Below the pieces are notes generated by a model. That model was given only the letters and a program-made list of their open reading frames with translations, did not search any database and had not been told where the DNA came from. From Cydia pomonella (taxonomy: Eukaryota > Arthropoda > Insecta > Lepidoptera > Tortricidae): a stretch of DNA of 64,000 nucleotides. Every line of letters starts with the position of its first letter. Positions within the stretch are counted from its first letter, which is position 1. The translations under genes and the position numbers were made by a program. This document shows positions 23,820-37,500 of this stretch, piece after piece. Location: positions 8,308,001 through 8,372,000 of the forward strand of contig NC_084711.1 of NCBI RefSeq assembly GCF_033807575.1, read 5' to 3'.

Positions 23820-23905
23820 CTAGCTTAATTCTAAAATAGGCCCTTGAGGCATTGTACCAAGGATGCTGGCGGCATTTCCTCGTCGTATCGCAATACTGAC
23901 ACGCC
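23820..23905 (-). pseudogene. Retroelement C-terminal relic (IQRGNAAS family), copy 1
   Basis: The minus strand reads SIAIRRGNAASILGTMPQG, then PILELS and a stop at 23820-23822. The same ending is at 37881-37985 and a longer version at 58088-58555. The family resembles the C-terminus of retroelement-derived proteins widespread in invertebrates; the exact clade was not determined. Confidence 0.65.
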
Positions 23906-25076
23906 CTTTAATTTTAATGTATTTAGCATATTTCTTATAATACATAAATTTTGGCATAAAGCCTCTAAATATGTTCTTTTGTAAAATAAATAACTTTATA
24001 CCAAAAAAAAAAAAAAATCTCTATGATTTTGCGTTGCCAAACTGTGCAGTTCAGTTGAGTCACTAACTAAATACCTAATTGTTGTAAAACCGGAGTACTT
24101 TTATGGTTAGGTAGCTATTTTTATGTGATATTTCTGTGTCGATTTTTCCATAATAAATTCAGGTCAATGTGCTAGTAAAGGAAAATACGACTGCAGCGTC
24201 GGGCCGGAATTGATAATTACCAATTCGTTATCGATTCTCTTCGAGTGTCATATTTGTTCCATAGCTACTGTTCCTTCTTATAAATAATAAGTGAGCGTCG
24301 AACTCACTTGAGTACCTAAATCTGTTTGATTAACTTCACAAAACGGGACTCATGAATTATGGATACATATCGGACCCTTCTTCCTTTCTGAATAATTTGG
24401 CGTTTTCGGTGCTGATACAAGTTACTGAGTAGGTACCTACATATTTTCCCGAGCTGAAACGTTAAAATTTTAATTTCCGGGGCATATCCGAATATTAAAA
24501 ATATGATATTGATATGGTGTTATTCACATGACGTCCCTTTTGTCAAACAAATGAGTGAGAACGATATGTCTTACGAAAAATATCAAAACTAAGTCATATT
24601 TTATAATCTGGACATGCTATAATTAGGTCGATTACTATAGGAGCCGAGGGGTGAAATACACATAATAGAAACTCCCTCACCAGCCCTACCACGAGATCGT
24701 ATGAGTAGTTATTTCGTATTTGGGGTATAATATAAATTTTACTAGTAGTTTTCACTAGCCAGTTTCCGTAGGTGACGACTTCTGCCTAATAATTTCACAA
24801 GGTTAATAGGACAATTTTGCAAATGTAGGAGGAGGCGTACATCAAAGGATATCCTTATATAAGCGAAGACAACCGATTGTAACTGACAGACTCATTTAAC
24901 AATTTACAGCTATGACAACATGTTTTAAATGCTAATTTCGAATGCGAGCAGCATCGGCGTAATTCTACATTGTTTTGACAGCTTGTGAAGTTTGTTTTTT
25001 TTTCGATTAAGTTAGACATCTAAATAAAAGCATGTAATTACCCTCTAGCGTCTCACCGTCCTAATACTAGTACATA
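23906..25076. other. Stretch without recognised gene
   Basis: Contains an A-run near 24000-24018. No coding exon or complete repeat was recognised. Confidence 0.3.
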
Positions 25077-26080
25077 AGGTAAATCGTCAATAACTGGTTA
25101 CCTTATAATAAATAAGTTTTTGGCAAAAATTTCATTTTTGGTACAAGCTTTTATCGCTGACTGTACTTTTCTTTCCGCAAGTAACTAATACTCATCGAGA
25201 CAATTCTAAAAACCCCAAACACAATTAGGTTACGTCGTTTTATCACAGAGTTCCTATGGCCACCACCTGTCTCCATCATCAGATCATCTCGATGGTACCA
25301 TAATATTGCATTGTCACCCGACTTACATATGTATGCAAATTTTCAGCTTCATCGGAAACCGGAAAGTGGGTCAAATTTTACTTGCAAGATTTAATTACAA
25401 ACAGACAAGGGTCAGGTGAAAGTAAATAAAAGCTTGTAAAATGCATTCTATTCACCAATAAACATAATTCATTTTAGTATTAGATGGCTAGTTATTGAAG
25501 GGTAGAATATTTTGTTTTAGTTATTGGCACCTTAAATGGATAGATTAATTTATTTCTCGTTGAAATTATCTGATATTTAACAATGTCACAATGTTTCTAA
25601 ATAACATGAACTCACAAAAAGACCGTAAGATTGTATAAGATAATAATAAATCATTAAAAATAATTAAGTAGGTATTAAGGAAAAAATAAAAATGCAATCA
25701 AATAATCATAACAAAAAAATTATAGTAAAAGTCAAATACAGGAAAAAAAATGTCAGAGAATAATAATCATACTAAATACAATGTCAAAGAATTATCTCTA
25801 CCCTAGGGCACCCTAATTAATATAATGTCAGAATTAATAATAATATTGAAAAATCAAATAAAACTAAAATTCCTAATTAACAACAAAAAAATCGAAACAA
25901 TAAAAAATAACAATGTCAGATTCAATTATATAGAAAAAATATTTACATTTTAATTGCGTTTCATGTTCATATATTCTTTAGGAACTAAAAATTAATTTAT
26001 AGGTGAATAGAATACGTTTTTAGTATACCTAAGATGGCCAGTTATTATGTAAAGAGTGGCCAGTAATTGACGATATACCC
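25077..26080. mobile_element. TA-flanked element with repeated words, 1.0 kb
   Basis: The left end AGGTAAATCGTCAATAACTG and the reverse complement of the right end GGGTATATCGTCAATTACTG agree at 17 of 20 positions, and both are bordered by TA. Variants of GGCCAGTTATTG occur inside near both ends (about 25487, 25521, 26037, 26059). The interior is A-rich without transposase. The layout matches the element at 40211-41622 though the words differ. Confidence 0.6.
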
Positions 26081-27459
26081 TACTACCTAAAGTAATAACA
26101 CACAATTTTAAAATTGTTATTAAATGGAATATAGTTGCTTTTGTTCTATTTCGTTTGATTTTAAAACAAAACAAATTCAATTACGTCAGACCATTGATTC
26201 AAAATCTACTGCCACTGCTGCTACTCGAGGTCAAAATTTTGACTTTTGACACTAAATTGGAAGTTTCTTAGATTTTAAAAATAAGCCGAGTTTGCCTCTT
26301 GTTACTTCTACCTGTAGGTTCCTACTTAATGAGATAATGTGTACGTTTATGCAAAACTTAATGAAAAAGGGCCAAAAATTCATCTCGGATAGTGAAACAG
26401 CTTAAAAATAACTTGTCAAGGAGAACAAGCAAGGATGGTTGTAGAGTATTGCCCTTTAAACGGGCAAATATTCAAAATGGTACAGCTTACACCTTATAAG
26501 CGCAGTTCACATACAAGGTGCCCGTGAGCATTGCGATAGATTTTAACAGTGCATTCCTGATGACAACAGAAGCAAAAAATGTTATATGACTTTTTGTAAA
26601 ATTCGCCAAAAAAAAAATATTTTATTTTTTATTATTATTTTTTAAACACTCCTACATAAAACGTAATTTTTAGTGATAAACACATAACCTGAACTTAACT
26701 AAAAAGTTTATTTTATTTGGGGGTAGCCTCTCGAATACATTTTTTTAATTTTTCGATGTCAATCAATAGGTATGTCCAGACTAGACCTCAAAGTGGCAAT
26801 ACCGCTGTCAAAAATGTGTTTTGCACCGACTTATGGCGAAAGCATGATTTCGAAAAACATTTAATTATCTCTGAAACTAGGCCTAATCCAGAAAATTTTA
26901 TATGACATTTTAGTTTTTAAATATTACCAGGAATGCTTGGTTAAAATGTCTCGCAATGCTCACGAGCACCTTGTATATATATGTATATCTCGTATAAACT
27001 AGTAGCTGTCGCGTTTAAGTGTCTCGTACCTACTGGCATAATGTGTTCTTGGATGCCATAAGTACGAGTATTTAATCTTTTTTTTTTTCATTTTAATTAC
27101 CAACATAGGTAATTTTTTTTACAAAACCTGAGCAATAAAACAATGACATACTTATACAAGTAGATTAACCAGTAGGTAGATATTCTGAGACACCTCGCGC
27201 CATCAGTGCACCTTGAGTGCTAGTATTTGATATCTCTTAAAATGATTTCTTTCTCCAAATTTTCATGGATGCAGTAAGCTGTTTAGGTATATAAAATGTA
27301 TATGTATGTGTATGTAGAGACTTACCTGCAGACAAACTGTAAATACAGTTTTGCAGGGATGTGTTTTAGATTTAAGAGGAAAGGCTAGTTGAACCCCTTA
27401 TCAGATTTGAGAATTTATTGGGAATATCGGGGGCAGTTACTAAAGTTATTGCGATAAGG
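26081..27459. other. Stretch without recognised gene
   Basis: AT-rich with homopolymer runs. A 62-codon frame at 26717-26905 has no support. Confidence 0.3.
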
Positions 27460-27665
27460 CGAAAAATCCTGCGTAAAAGTCTCAAAAATAGAAGTTTCGT
27501 ACTCGACTGTTTCCTCTTAACCAATCGTAACGAACGACTATTTTGCTTTTTGGGCTAATTGGTATCACTTTTACTATTATTGTATTACTTTTACCATGCT
27601 TTTCTTTTCGGCCGACTCACCATCAGGTGTGATCGTGGTCAAACGCCTGCCTATCCTCCATAAAA
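27460..27665 (+). repeat. Two dispersed repeat pieces
   Basis: 27470-27560 has AAATCCTGCGTAAAAGTCTC and TTTCGTACTCGACTGTTTCC. 27600-27665 has ACTCACCATCAGGTGTGATC and GTCAAACGCCTGCCTAT, then an A-run. Both are common moth repeat ends from general knowledge. Confidence 0.5.
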
Positions 27666-27772
27666 AAAGACTCGATTAGGCCGTTTTTGCGCTATTTGAA
27701 GTGCTTTAGCGCTTAAAAAATATATTAATCTGTGTTGAAAAACCATTGCTCTAGGGTAGAAAAATGACCACT

Positions 27773-27917
27773 GGGTGCTTAACCAACGTGCCAGTCGTTC
27801 GTTAACGCTCGGAAGCAAAGCGTAATCATTTCTCTGTATCACTCTTCCATATAAGCACGACAGTGACAGTTTCGTTCGCTACGGAGCGTTAACGATTGGC
27901 ACGTTGGCTACGCAGCC
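27773..27917. mobile_element. Foldback MITE
   Basis: GCTTAACCAACGTGCCAGTC then GTTAACGCTC on the left pairs with GAGCGTTAACGATTGGCACG then TTGGCTACGC on the right. A half copy lies at 1075-1185. Confidence 0.75.
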
Positions 27918-28390
27918 TGATTCTGTACTGTGTGTTAATAAATAAAATAATAATAAGCATAACATGTTGTGTGGTAAAATCAAGATAAATACGACGTACT
28001 ACGACTACTTTGTTAAATACAAACATAAAACAATTCGTAAATAATTTAATTTTAAATTGTTATTATGTCATGTAAGTAACTGTTACGTAATCAATTAATC
28101 AATATTATATGTATTATTTTGTATCTTTGTTATATTTATGACTAATTAACTTTCATGCTTCTTTTATACAACCTATGTCAGGTGTTTTTGATAAGGAATG
28201 ATAACCTTATCAAAAACAAATCATATTTCTAACTTATAAAAACTACATATATAATTAAAAGACACTTAGGTACCTAACTATTTGCTGTCTTAGGCTGTTT
28301 TTTGTAAGATTTAATTAGTATCAACAATTTTTTTAGTTTAGTTTAGATCAACAAATCTCATTGAATATAAACTTTTCCATTTGTCCTCAG

Positions 28391-28526
28391 AGAGCCCGAG
28401 GTGCACTTTTGGATGCGCAATGCCGCTCCAGCTCAGACTGCGCAGTGCGGAACGCGCACTGCGAAAATGGACTCTGCGCCTGCGATCCATACTTCGCTAA
28501 AGTTGATAACTCCACGTGTCTTGAGT
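28391..28526 (+). CDS. EB/LDLa gene, exon A (EB module 1)
   Basis: Acceptor TTGTCCTCAG, donor GTGAGT; starts in phase 0 and ends one base into a codon. It encodes AQCRSSSDCAVRNAHCENGL, then CACDPYFAKVDNSTC, six cysteines with the C-x-C pair near the end, as in EB modules. An upstream exon with the signal peptide must exist but was not recognised. Confidence 0.85.
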
Positions 28527-31500
28527 GTGAGTATTTTTCACTGCAATTGCAGTATTTCTAATGAGCTATTGAGGGCATCTAAAAGTCTAAGAATTATTTT
28601 TCTCAATTTTAGTTACATAGGTACTTAGATTTACTGGATCCACTTCTCCAAATTTAAACTTTTTTGAAACGTTACAATCGACCTTGTTACTCAGAACAAA
28701 ATTTACTTAAGTACATAAATGTATACCTGTACTGTCGTTTGGCTTCGCCCGAGCCACGCAAATATGGGTAAGAAATGACAAAATATTTACCTTCTCATTG
28801 TTTCTGTGAGAGAATTCTTCTCACAAAACCAGGTTATGCACTTAAGGCGTTTGTTTGCTTTCATATCTCGACTACAAGTAAACCTACAACTAGTACATAG
28901 AATTTTACCGAAAAAAAGAAAAAAAATCTTAAATATACACTAACTATGTACGCGAACAGACCTAACAATAAGTTCATCAAAATCGAATTAGAAGAAGATA
29001 GTGCAACATGCTTAAGTTAAATTGCACTAGTGACCACCATATCACTGTCAAGAACTTGGCCAACACGAAGATAGCTTCGTAATATCCATACCTTTCTCTA
29101 ACTTTCATGCTCGCGTAAATCACCTTCATAATATCTTAGCACCCTTTTTATAAAAATCCCATCTTACGTTATTGCCATTTTCACTTTTAGCATTACACAC
29201 AACACAACCGATGAGAGGCCTTTCCTAATGATCCTGTGTGGAAGTCTGCGGTGAGACAAATTACTTTCACTTAAATGATCTGTTAACAAAACTGCCCAGT
29301 TTTCATTACTAACAAAGATAACTTTCGTTTTGCCAAAGTCAAATTTCGCTTTTCAATATGGCAATTTACTTAACTAGTAACGAAAGCAAAGTTTTCATGG
29401 CACTAATCAAAGCAATGCCGCTTCCGTCAATGACCGTGCCATCTTGATTTCATTGTGTCAGTCTGTTCAATAGTTCGGGTTTGTTTGATGGACAATAGGA
29501 ATAAACTTTGCATAGCAATTTTATCTGCTTTCACTTTTGTTTTACGAGTATTTGTCGTCATTACTATCATTTCAGTGCTTGTTTTTATTTGACGTGAAAA
29601 TAAACGCAATCATCATTTAAATATCCGATCACATACCTATAACGTTTTCTATAAAGAAATACCTATTTACCTATTTGTTATTAATCCAACTGCTTATGTG
29701 ACATTGGCGTGGTTTAGAAGTAGGTATCATCTTTTGAATAGTTATTTTAAAAGCAATCCTAGGTTATCAAGCTCACGTCGTCGGCAGACGGCGTCTGCCG
29801 TACGACGCGATGCTATCGCGACATTATCACACGCCTTTATTTTGATCGTCCCATTATCCCACGCTCGCCTTACTTTCTTTGCCCAATTCTTTCTGTCGTA
29901 AGTATCCAAATCGAGCAAACCTCACGGAATGGGTTTACAACGGTACTTTTGCCGATTATGTTTTTGAATAGCACTTCATTCGGATCAATATCATTAGCAA
30001 AATATGGACGTTTGGTTTGGCTTTAATTCGCATATTGTTAAAAACATTCGTATTCATAGTAAGTGGGCCAGTCGTGCTAAGAAATAAAGTACAAGGCTTA
30101 AATAGGGCACACTTATCGACACTTAAAGGATTTATGGCTAGTGACCGCAAATGCTGCGGGGCAAGAAGGCCGACATGTTTTTATCTTCGTTTAGCCTGAT
30201 CTAACTACACTTTGTGCGACTGGATGACGGGCAAGCCCGTAATCGTCAAGTTGCAAGCGGCAGGAACTATTAGCGGATGTGGTGAGTAACACACTTACTT
30301 ACCCCTGGGACCCGCGGGTCCAGTCGGGCGGCATTTCAAACGAGGCCCGACCCGGCCCGCTACGCAGCGGCTAACCAACGGCAAACCTAACTGGCTATTC
30401 ATAATTCAATGTTATTAAGCCGTATTTTAAACATATACGTGAACCATCGTCGAGTATTCATTGAGGAATAAGAGATGACCCCGCAATCATTCAAACTCAG
30501 TTTGCACAAGGTTATGCGCCGATGGCTATAAGCCGCAATATTTTTAATCCTTAGGTATGTACATGTAACATCATCCAGTTTTTAATAACGGGTCCAATTC
30601 GAACCCTTTCATGGTTTATTATGTTTGCAGTTGCACAACCGATCTTGCAGTTGTCCGGGGGTCTAGCCAAGTTAACAATCGTCTAAAATCGCCAATCGAA
30701 ACATAACACATTCACTGCCAGCGTTTTCGTAGAGTTACTCGTAGCCGATCCCACTGTTTTTCCGCTTTGTATGGGAAAGCGACTCCGAACGGAGGACCCG
30801 CCCAGCAGGTTCCTGGCACCCAATGTGTTAAATAATGTATGGAACTAGTCACGTGACTTTTCGTAGCATCTATCATCCCGACCCCCTAATAGGATCGCAA
30901 TATGTTAGCTACGCTGTTCAATAGAACAAAGTTGAATGAAGACATAGGTAAATAAATATATGTATTTATTAAATTAAGTAACCATATGTGGTTACTTAAT
31001 TCTCTATGATGAAGATTATATTAGTTAAAAGCCGAATAGCTTGCCCTGTAAGGACGGAAAATTATGATATATAATTAAACCCGTTAAACCCGCCCAACTC
31101 TAACAACTAATTCCCGATAGTGTTAATAAAAAATGTTATATCAAAATTAGTTATGTATTAAAATCTCGTAATTATTATTCTAAATTCACATAATAATATA
31201 GTATTCAAACCATCACAGGGATGGTAATAACTGCTTTCTGATTGTATACAGAAGGCAGTGACTAAAGTGACCATCCCCATAAAGTTAATCCACAACTTTT
31301 CAATTTTGCATATTACTATGTAATAATACTACTATGTAATAATGTATTATATTTATATTCTACACTGTCTCAGTATTATCTAGTTAAAAAATTTCGAACC
31401 TGAATTTACCTACATAGGTACATAAGTTTGCATTAGTGCTGCAGCAATATTTATTTAATAAATTACATTATATGTTAACGGCACCAGTCATGGAACATTT

Positions 31501-34500
31501 ACCTGTAAAATTTCTACCGTTTTACGCTTTAAAAGTTGAATGTCCAATTCGTCCTTTATGTTTTCTATGTACCTATTTAATGAAAGCTACTGCAATTGGT
31601 TTCAATAATATTAACCAATTAAAACTGTGGTTTTGTTGCTCCAGTCATGGGATGTATGGCGCCATTCGTTTTGAAAATAACAAATATCAATGAAAAATTA
31701 GATGTAAGCAGCTATTTGGCTCTTGTTTATGGTAAAATATAGCCTGCGATTAAAAACTGACGGTAAATACGTGTTTTACGGGATTTGTCTATACCATCCC
31801 AATACTGGTGCCTGTTCCATTATAGGGGTGTTTACTATATAACTGACGTACTCTAAAAGCGAGTCAAAAAACTTCTTTACTTGCACTCAAATTTAGGATA
31901 GAATATCCGTGATAGTTGGTATTTTAATTCGCACGCTTTCTCTATCAAAGTGAACAATTATCTGTCAGCGAGTATCAAAGTGGGCTGTAATTGATTCAGG
32001 CCCGCCCATTCAACAATAACAAAGGAGATGTCATTGAATATGGGCTAAACGTCTAGTGGAGTGACAGCTGGCCCGGAGCACCCTGGTCAGTGTGCCATGC
32101 GTGAGCAATCTCCGGCTAGGGAACGCTGTGCCTTACCGTTCGATGTAGACTCACCATTTTGCCATCATCCGTGACAGATGAATGCTGCAATTATACCTTT
32201 TACTTATAAATAACAGTGTTTCAGAGCACGATCATTGGCAAGGTATATACTAAATTAAATGTACCTCTACTTACGCGTAGTACATTTACCTCTTATCCGT
32301 TCAGCACAATGTATTTAATAATTCCCCTTTAACGTTTTAATGGTTTTCTGTCGTGTTTAAAACTGCGCCCTCAAGAAACAATGTCTAGACTTCATAATTC
32401 AGGGTAAAGCCGTCAACTCGCGCTGTCCTTTAATTAAGCCGTGTATCAACGCGACTCAATGAAGCACGACGCGCCAATAAATTCTTATTCCGGCCCTAAA
32501 GCACCATGTGTTATTGCAATGTGTCCACAGTGCGTTTATTTGTGGAACCAATTTAAATAAACTTGTTGACGGTTAGTTACGAGAGCCCGCCAGGGTTTAC
32601 TCTGAAGCTCGGTCGTCCGGTTCGATCCACAGTAAATTGCCTGCAGCATTTGGTTGGGGACGCGATACTCGCACAATTTAATTTAAAATATAATTGGAAT
32701 CGAAAACAATGACACGACAATAATTCTTTACCAGTTAACAATTTAGAAACTGTCCGATCTGGCAAATATAATTGGCGATCGAGACACGCCGTGTGATTTC
32801 GATTTCTAAGTCAGATTACTTCCTGCGCAGCGCCTCCGGTTGAGAAGTTGCTTGGTGCAGTTTGCTGACAGACGAGCTTATCTTTAGTAAGTCTCGTTCT
32901 AAGTTACATTTCCGTTGTATATGTGAATTGTGTCATCTCTGTATTTTACCGTTACATGAGCAATTCTTAACTTACAAATTGGATTTTTGATTGCTTCCTC
33001 TTTCTGCTAAACTCCTCCTTATTGCAACTGCAGCGCAGTTATTTTATGCAGAATCAGATTCAGAATTGGAATGAACACGTCGAATACTTATAACTGAAAC
33101 AGATGAGCCAAAGGGTTGGTTTGTGCTTGAATGTGAGCATAGTACAAATAGCTGAAATCTACGTAAATAGTTTCTGTCGGATCGAGCGCGTTTTCCGTGT
33201 GGCTTCACTTGCTAACTTCAAGCCCTGTCTACACTAGCAAAACATCTAGCTAGCTAATGTGCTGTGAGCTTTGACACGACTTAGGTGGATTTAGCGTATC
33301 TATTTATATATGGAATCGCAACTCTTGATGAAAACTTTTATATCCGCAGTTTAAAACGTGGATGGGAAAAAAGTTACGTTCGTAGGTATTGTATTAGTGT
33401 GGCATTCTTAGCCAACTGTTCGCATCCCACGATAAGTACAGTTATCCTTGCAGTTTTATTTTTTATTGCCCAGGTTTATGAGTGGCAGTCCTTATCTTTG
33501 ACCGAGATATCGCACTCAGGATGAGCCTTAATTTTTCAAGAGATAAAACTGATGTGTTTTCTGGGTCAAAGATCTCTTTTTAAAGATATTTAAATTTTAA
33601 AACGTAAATTCCGTTTTTAATTACCATAAAACTTTATTAGATGATCCTTTGTAATTATTGACATCTTCAGTTTTTTATCGCCTGCGAGATAATGTACCTA
33701 CCTATACTCACCACTCATAATTCCCTTCCCCTTCTATCCAGATCATCTTCAAGAAAACGGCTTAATCCCTAACGTATTCCTCTCCTTACGTTGACTTCCA
33801 AAATATCCATCAATACAAATTCCTATATATAGCGTCATGTGTTTTGTTACCACGAATCATGGAACATCAAATCGTTGCAACGATTAAATGTTCACGAGTG
33901 TTTAATCCGCTCTTTGACCCAACGAACAATACTGTTTTTGCATCCATTAACCCAGTTCATGGCTGTAACAAGCAGCACTTTATTTTCAACAGCCACGGCA
34001 CGCTAAGCACTAATGATGGATTACCGGAATATTAAATCTTTACCTTGTACGCTGCTATCATCACCTTAAGAGTCCGCAGCTTCGGTTCTCCATACAAATA
34101 TAGTTACGCTCTCATTTTAAAACGACTGGTTAGATTTCTTTGAAACAGTGTATTCAAAAAGGGATAAGGTATATCTATGCCTGTAATTAGTTTATGTAGC
34201 TTCAGATACCACGGTTAAAAACATACAACAAACTTAAGCTTTTTGGATCCATATAAACTAAATACAGGCGTAGATATACCTCATTTCATTGTATGAGCAA
34301 AGTTTCATTTCAATCCAACACGTGGTTTTAAAACGAGAACGATACTCCGTCTGTATGGGAAGGTGAAATGAAGGCTAAGCTGGCTGGGGACTCTTAACCT
34401 CACAAGTTTGTAGATCGTGTAAACGAGGCATCGGTGGTGCATGTTAACAGCGATTAAGTATGGAGCGCAGTTTGAAACAGTAATTTTACTATGGTGATAG

Positions 34501-37500
34501 GTATTTAATGTATTTTTAATACGCATGCTTTATCATAATCAATAAGACAATAGTGTCAAATACGAATAGGAATCAGATACTCGTATTTATGTTTGTCATA
34601 CTGTCCATTTATGTTTTGTATAAAATATACTTCTATGTTTATGAAACAACTCCTAACTGAAAGAAACGTATACCTAAAACTTATCGATACCTATTTCTTA
34701 CATGGCTATAACTATAACGATTAAAAAAAGTAAACGCAGTTGTTATCGCGATACTATCCATAGGGATCCATAGGCACCTTACTGCACCTATTAATCCAGT
34801 GTGTAGAATTATACCTACTTACAATGATAAAATATAGACGACATCAAAGAAGAGCCAGTTGAGTAAGTATTAACGTATCCCGATAGCTAATATTCGTAGA
34901 AGGAGATTTAGGGCTCGTATGATAGAACCGTTACGACGATAGACCTACACGCTATATAAGGCAGATCCTCTATGGTGGCGCAACGGAGATATTGAGGCGA
35001 ACACCATAAAAGTACTGTAGCCCACTACGGAACGATTGCTTCCATTTACAATATGTCACTATCAAAAGTGACTCACACGGTCGGCAATCACTCTGCATAA
35101 AGCAATTAAGAGGTAACATTAGCTGTGCCGGTGACTCCGTCCGCTTAGAAATCGTTCAACTGACAACTCCATACAAACTTTCTCCAAACTACGCTAGTGT
35201 CAGACCAAGCAGACTGTGCAAGTGTTATTTTAAAGGTCATAATTTCATATAATTTTGACATTTAAAATAACACGTGCAAAGTCAGTGCTATCAAAATCAC
35301 TGCCGAGTTAGCTTGGTCTGACTCTAGACTACTGAAAATTTTCATACAAATCCGTTCAGTAGAGTTTACGGTAAAGAGAAAATATTCAACACAAACCCTC
35401 ACCTTCTAGAACTCGAAACCTGGGCTCGTTTTCAGATTTAAGTGTTTAACATTAAATATTCCTGGCTGGACCACCACTGTTAATGTGAATAGAATTAATT
35501 ACACTTAAAGTGGAGTCATTAGAAATTGCGAATAATGTAAACAAACCATTTTACCTCCATTACTTCGCAACCTCGCTCTTTTAAAGGACAACCATGATCA
35601 TATCAACAGTATATGTACTTAACATACATAGTCACGCCTATTTGAGGGGCAGAGATCACGGATTTCCACTTGCTACGATCCTGACATACCTCTTTCGCTT
35701 CCTTCACATTCATAACATTCCTCCATATAAATAAATAAATATTGGACATTCTTACACAAATTGAATAAGTCCCACAATAAGCTCAAGAAAGCTTGTGTTG
35801 TGGGTACTCAGACAACGATAAATATAATATATAAATACTTAAATACATACAAAACACCCATCTAGTCCTAGGGCTTTTGACTGTCTAAATATAGATCTAC
35901 TTCTGTCAAAAGTAAGTTTTTCTGGGTTTGAAAGCAAAACTGTAAGATGGATTGAAAGTTACCTCAGTATGCGCAGTCAATTTGTAAAAATTAATTGTGG
36001 TGGCTCCACCTTAACCTCTGATCCAATTAACTTAACCAGGGGAGTCCCCCAGGGCTCGATCCTCGGACGTATCTTGTTTATCTTATACTCTGCCGACATT
36101 GGTTCACGCATCACTCACTGTAAGTACCACATCTATGCAGATGATGTTCAAGTATATATTTCATGTAAGCCATCTGATATTGATGATGCTTTAGTCAAAC
36201 TCAATACTAATCTCAGTAACATAGCTTCCTGGGCTTCAGATAACTGCCTGCTGCTCTAAAACCGGATAAAACCAAGTACCTAGTCTTCGGTAGCAATCAT
36301 CAGCTGGCTCGTATCATACCTTCTATTAGAGTCACACTGTTGGGAGAGCCCATTGAGCAAGTTTATGAAGCTAGAAATCTGGGTCTCTTGATGGATAATG
36401 GTCTCCGTTTTGAGAAGCATATTGCTGAAGTAGTTAGAAGTTGTTTTTATAAGCTCAAAGTGTTATACAAAATTAGACCTTTAATTAATGAGACACTGCG
36501 CATTAGGTTAGTAAAGTCACATGTATTGGCAAAGTTAAATTATGTTGATGCGGTATTTGGACCGCGACTATTTGGAAAACCAAGAGACTTATATACAACG
36601 TGTCCAAAACGCCTGTGCTCGCTTTTGTTTTTGCATTCCTCTGCGAGGCCGTGTGGCACCATTCCTTAATCAGCACAATAATCTAAAAATGCACCACCGC
36701 CGTAAGCTTCACCTTGCCTCTGTACTCTTTGGAGTCACTCCTACTGTCAGACTCCTATTTATCTGTACAAGAAACTGTCCTATACAGGTCACGCGGGGGT
36801 CGGCGTTCTGCGACCCAACTTCTTACTCCTAGACACGCATTGGCAGCCTTCCGGGGCAGTTTTCGCTATGCGGTCACGGCCAGCCGCTGTTGGAACAACA
36901 TCCCTCCACCAATCAGGAACCTACAAAGCATTTAAAGTTTTAAAACAACTTTTAAAAAGTTCATGCTCGAACATTAATTAAGCCAAGAATGCCTCAAACT
37001 TCAGACAAGCTGCATTTAATCATTCCAGACGTGTATAAGTACTTACAATCTTTTTCCGTCCTTTCCGCAACCGCCATTTCATGCTCATTTTTATTGATTT
37101 ACGTAGTTTTTATCATAGTTCTCAATATTTGATATCGTACTTTACTAATTGTAGCTAGTATTTATTAATTTCACCTATAAACCGTTGTAACATGCGAACT
37201 ACGGGCCTTGTTTTGTTGTTTTTGCTCAACGCGTCTTAATCCGTGCTGTGTTGCAGCAGATGGAGCCAGCTGCTCGACATTTATGTCAAATTTAGTCGCG
37301 TTCGCGTTGCAGTTTTTATCGCCATCATTTTTTTTTTATTTACATAGAAATTGAACTGTGATCTGTTAACTATTTATTTCCAATTTGGTTATTTCCAAAA
37401 TTAATTGCTATTGTTTATTATTCCTTTTTTAAATGTTGTTTACTTTTCGTGCTTCACTCGCTTATGGCCCCGGCGGAAGACCAGCGTTGGCCCATCCAAG

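Noticed and set aside
30195..30277. Exon in intron 1 before a GTGAGT
   Set aside because: One frame is open, but no acceptor and no cysteine module; including it would need an unproved phase.
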